A stretch of 64,000 nucleotides of DNA from Clonostachys chloroleuca. Taxonomy: Eukaryota; Ascomycota; Sordariomycetes; Hypocreales; Bionectriaceae. Positions 61,007 to 64,000 of this stretch are shown piece after piece. The number at the start of each line of letters is the position of its first letter. Within the stretch, counting starts at the first letter, position 1. The translations under genes were made by a program, and so were the position numbers. The stretch lies in assembly GCA_037952775.1 (NCBI GenBank), contig JBANAY010000004.1, positions 12,958,001 to 13,022,000 on the forward strand, in the 5' to 3' direction. The notes beneath the pieces were generated by a model. It was given only the letters and a program-made list of their open reading frames with translations, was not told where the DNA came from and made no database searches.

Positions 61007-61985
61007 GCTGGCATCAACAATTGCCAGCAAAGTAAACATCTTCTTGATACGCAATTACACGGTGTGTATTGTGGTATTCCTCCAATAACTCTCGGCATTT
61101 GAAGCTGTGTTGTATTATTCACCCGAAATCGTTGCTAGTAGTGGGCACCCATGGAAAGAAATTCCTTCCCAGGCCTGCGTTTGGATGTCCAGAGCAACAC
61201 GAATATCTTTGTGTACGTGCACGCAATATTTTTATGCAAATTCGCATCTTACGGAGTTCGTATGTCGAAACATCGGCAACATCATCATCAATTTCTTCTT
61301 GGATATTGTTCTTTCCACGGGAAGAGAAGATTCAGCGGATGAGTCTGGGCTCAGTCAACGAGGGACTATATATACCTTATATTAAGCAATAGAGCAAGTG
61401 AAGCCTACCCGGGAATTGGATGGTGGTAAAAACTTTGGGCACTGCTCATGTATACCCTTAAAAGCACTCAACACCCTCCGCCCTGAGCTCTACTCAACAG
61501 GAAGTCTCAGGAGTTGAGTCTTCCTATAAAGCTTCATGAATAGTTCTTTTTGGGGCAGGTATGGGCAGATATATTAAATTATCTAGGCTCTAGTGGGAGT
61601 TCACAATAGTATTTTGATGATTCACCAAAGGGAGTTTTGGAGCTTGTTTGTATTTAGGCTACATTCTGGATGCCTTAGTTACGATCAATGAGGAAAGGGA
61701 CGTATATCACGGATTTGTGGCAATTTGAGGCTTTTATCTTGTTTCTCGTGCGATGTTCATTGCATGGAAACATCAACCACAATACCAGTTCAAGTCAATC
61801 AGATTGGGTTTATTCATCCTGCTGTTTGGAGACGGGGGAGAGTTCGTCTCTGGTCGAACCATACCGATTACAACTCCATAGGCCTTATTACAAATGGTGT
61901 TCGCCAATAACCCTATTGTTACACTCTGCTCTTCCGACGCTAAACTAGAAATTGATCAAATCATCGTTCTCAAAAGCCAATATCC
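61007..61985. other. Convergent intergenic region, RasGEF / hydrophilic protein
   Basis: 3' flanks of two convergent genes. Short frames only, no gene recognised. Confidence 0.5.
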
Positions 61986-62843
61986 TCAGTGCTTGTGGAG
62001 TTTCGCCTTGATTCGCTCGCCTAGGCTGGGTTTACCCTTCGATGAATGCTTCTCAGTGTGGTCAGATTCGTTGTGGGTTGCGCCATCCTTTCCGAGCAAG
62101 CCTGTCAAAAACAGTCAGTATTCCGGTCTTGGTCCAGGTAAATCAGTAGACAGGTGGAGCATCCCCGGCAGACTTTGCGCGAAGATTGAGTTTTTTAACT
62201 TACGGTCAGCCTCTCTACCAGCACCAGGCTTGGTAGCATCAAAATCCCCCTTCGGCGGCGAAGCCGGTACTCTTAACATATTCCTGAACAGGGGCTTTAC
62301 TTCCAGCATCGGACGTCTCGTCGGGCGTTACCTTGGGTGCTTCGTCGGCATTTTCCTTGGAATTTTTATCATCATCAATACGACCAGCATCACCGTTGTG
62401 TTCTTTAGCCAGTACAGGTAGTGGTCTGGGCCCGGGACCCTTTGGGGATGGGGGTCAGACTCGTCGAGGTCTTTCTCGGATTCCGGGGTCTTCTCAGCTA
62501 CCTCCTTTCCCTCGGTAGTCTTTTCATCTGCCTCCTGCCGCTCGAGGGGACCGCCACTCGAAGGGTGAGTTGTGACCGCAGCGGTTTCACTTGGCTTAAG
62601 ATCGCTGTCGCCGAGCTCCAGACGTTTTTCGACCTGTTGCTGGCCAGGGGTCTCTGTTCAAGCAAAGATATGAGCGAGTGAAGCTTCAAGGCTAGGTTTT
62701 GAATGCCTACCTAGGTTGCCGGCGTCATAGGGTTCGCCTTGAGTAACATCTCCTTTTGCGCCGGAAATGGGTTCTTTGCTAGTATTGCCTTCACCCAGAA
62801 TAGCCTTTGCAGCGGCAGAGGCTACGTTGGTGATGGTCTCCAT
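61986..62843 (-). CDS. Acidic hydrophilic conserved fungal protein, probably disordered; two frame breaks
   Basis: Exons 62843..62711, 62653..62204 and 62101..61986. The N-terminus METITNVASAAAKAILGEGN and YDAGNL are followed by a Lys/Glu/Pro-rich body (QVEKRLELGDSDLKPSETAA). Blocks that I recall as conserved in related ascomycete proteins are AKEHNGDAG, FDATKPGAGREADR and, after splicing, LLGKDGATHNESDHTEKHSS with terminal SLGERIKAKLHKH. No known domain, membrane segment or signal. As written the frame switches at G5 62450-62454 (one base too few) and back at C5 62246-62250 (two too few, or one too many), so exon 2 has a premature stop in the given sequence. Function unknown; the composition resembles stress-related disordered proteins. 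Confidence 0.72.
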
Positions 62844-64000
62844 GGTGGTTGTATTATAAGATCGATGTCTGGGTTGTAGAGATGCTCGTTGTACGCAGGC
62901 CGAGATGAAGGGGTTCAAGATCGGTTGGGGCAGTCACAAGGAGAAAAATGGTCGTAAGTATGTGTCTGCTTGGCTTCAATGATCACGAAGTGCAACGGTC
63001 TATATAAATCTTATTTGGATTGAGGGCACGCAGGAACTACGAGTGGCGATGACCTAGACAAAGCATGACGGGCAAGGGTGTTGACGTCGTTGGTGCATGG
63101 TATGTGTAATGGCTGGCACACGAAAGCGACGTGCACTTCGCGGGATGAGTGGAGCTACGGCCCTACGAGTAACCAACTTCTTGGACATCAGATTGTCCTA
63201 GAGGCGTGTGTTGGCTCCCGTTATGGCAAAGAGCAGAACCTTGAGCATCGCAAGTTGCCGAAACGCACGGGCTAGGGCGGGATGGAGCACGATGCTAGAC
63301 ATGTTGGGCTAGAGGGATGACGTCCATGAACAAGATCGCTCCCCGATATAGCTATCTACTGCAGTAGACAATTAAAGGATTCTTGCTTGCCTTGATAGAG
63401 ACAAGGGTAGACGTATGTCTGGTGCAAGCTTGGTGGACGCAGAGATGGCAGTTTGTCCAGGGCGGCCGTCCGAGATCGTCGCAGGCTTGACGTCATCCAG
63501 ACTAGCCCATCGTCAAAAAAAATCCCATTCGCGATCTGTGATGATGCGTAACCTCCTATTATTCCACATGCGACCTGGAAGGTGTACGCCCTCGCTTGCA
63601 ATGAGTCGAGACATTGTGGTGAGGACCAACTTGCCTTGATGGCGCACCTATCTCGAGCCGAGCAAGGTTGAGAGCAAGACTCAGTTGTTATGGATAAGAA
63701 ACGTGGAGAGAGCTCAACACCGATGGCTAAGCTACTTCGAATTTTAGTGACATGCTATTTTCTAAATATTCCGTACCTTTGGCATCATTCCTCACTGAAA
63801 AGGTATATCGCAAGCAAAACAGCAATGAACTGACAATCGCATAACAACTGGTTGTAGTATGCTAGCGGAGTGGAATAGGGTAGGTAGTTGGAATAGAGGG
63901 GGCATACAAATGGGTGGCGGAGAGCCTTGGTTCTAAGTCATGGACGGCGCACTAATTTGACTTACTGTAAAGTAACGAGTCATATATTGCGCTCTGTCGC
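62844..64000. other. Promoter side of the hydrophilic-protein gene, to the window edge
   Basis: A TATATA stretch at about 62,999-63,007 lies about 155 bp upstream of the ATG and may be the TATA box. Only short frames are present otherwise. Confidence 0.4.

Overview
This window is chromosomal DNA of a filamentous ascomycete, most likely a Sordariomycete and probably of the order Hypocreales. The evidence is the gene set (UTR4, LeuRS, TUP1/RCO-1, DCP2, Cdc25-type RasGEF, PPIL2-type cyclophilin, GPI-anchored GH16, Zn2Cys6 and C2H2 regulators), short GT-AG introns mostly of 50-120 nt, and intergenic regions of one to five kilobases rich in C/T tracts and TAGG/CCTA motifs. The order-level assignment is an inference from protein resemblance. 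I see no rRNA, tRNA, intact transposon, CRISPR array or secondary-metabolite cluster.

Layout. 1-7 kb: 3' part of the 25S rRNA methyltransferase BMT2 (+), enolase-phosphatase UTR4 (-), cytosolic leucyl-tRNA synthetase (-). 7-11.5 kb: gene-poor, ending in a pyrimidine-rich leader. 11.5-13.4 kb: Ran1/Ksp1-type kinase (+). 14-16.4 kb: AVT vacuolar amino-acid transporter (-). 17.5-18.3 kb: RNase MRP subunit RMP1 (+). 18.7-20.7 kb: corepressor TUP1 (-), divergent across 3.3 kb from decapping enzyme DCP2 (24.0-26.5 kb, +). 27.2-28.6 kb: two-RRM protein (-). 30.8-31.7 kb: GPI-anchored protein (+). 32.1-33.5 kb: CDK11-type kinase (-), divergent from NDUFAF7 (34.0-35.6 kb, +). 36.2-38.3 kb: GOST/PTM1 membrane protein (-). 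39.2-41.1 kb: U-box cyclophilin (+). 41.2-43.3 kb: Zn2Cys6 factor (-). 46.8-47.9 kb: GH16 (-). 49.5-52.0 kb: C2H2 factor (-). 57.3-61.0 kb: SH3-RasGEF (+). 62.0-62.8 kb: acidic hydrophilic protein (-).

Most genes are housekeeping or core regulatory genes: RNA processing and decay (BMT2, RMP1, DCP2, RRM protein, U-box cyclophilin), amino-acid and translation metabolism (UTR4, LeuRS, AVT), signalling (Ran1-type kinase, CDK11, RasGEF) and transcription (TUP1, two zinc-finger factors). They are neighbours, not an operon-like system. Two perfect TGACTCA boxes upstream of LeuRS suggest cross-pathway (Gcn4/CPC1) control.

The most striking observation concerns the sequence itself. Six conserved genes (TUP1, DCP2, CDK11, NDUFAF7, the C2H2 factor and the hydrophilic-protein gene) are each interrupted by a frame break that falls exactly on a run of five or six G/C. 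In five of them one base is missing. The hydrophilic-protein gene has two breaks, the second needing either two more bases or one fewer. Most of these genes are widely conserved core genes, so I read this as homopolymer undercalling in the assembly and not as pseudogenisation. Exon coordinates below use the window as given.
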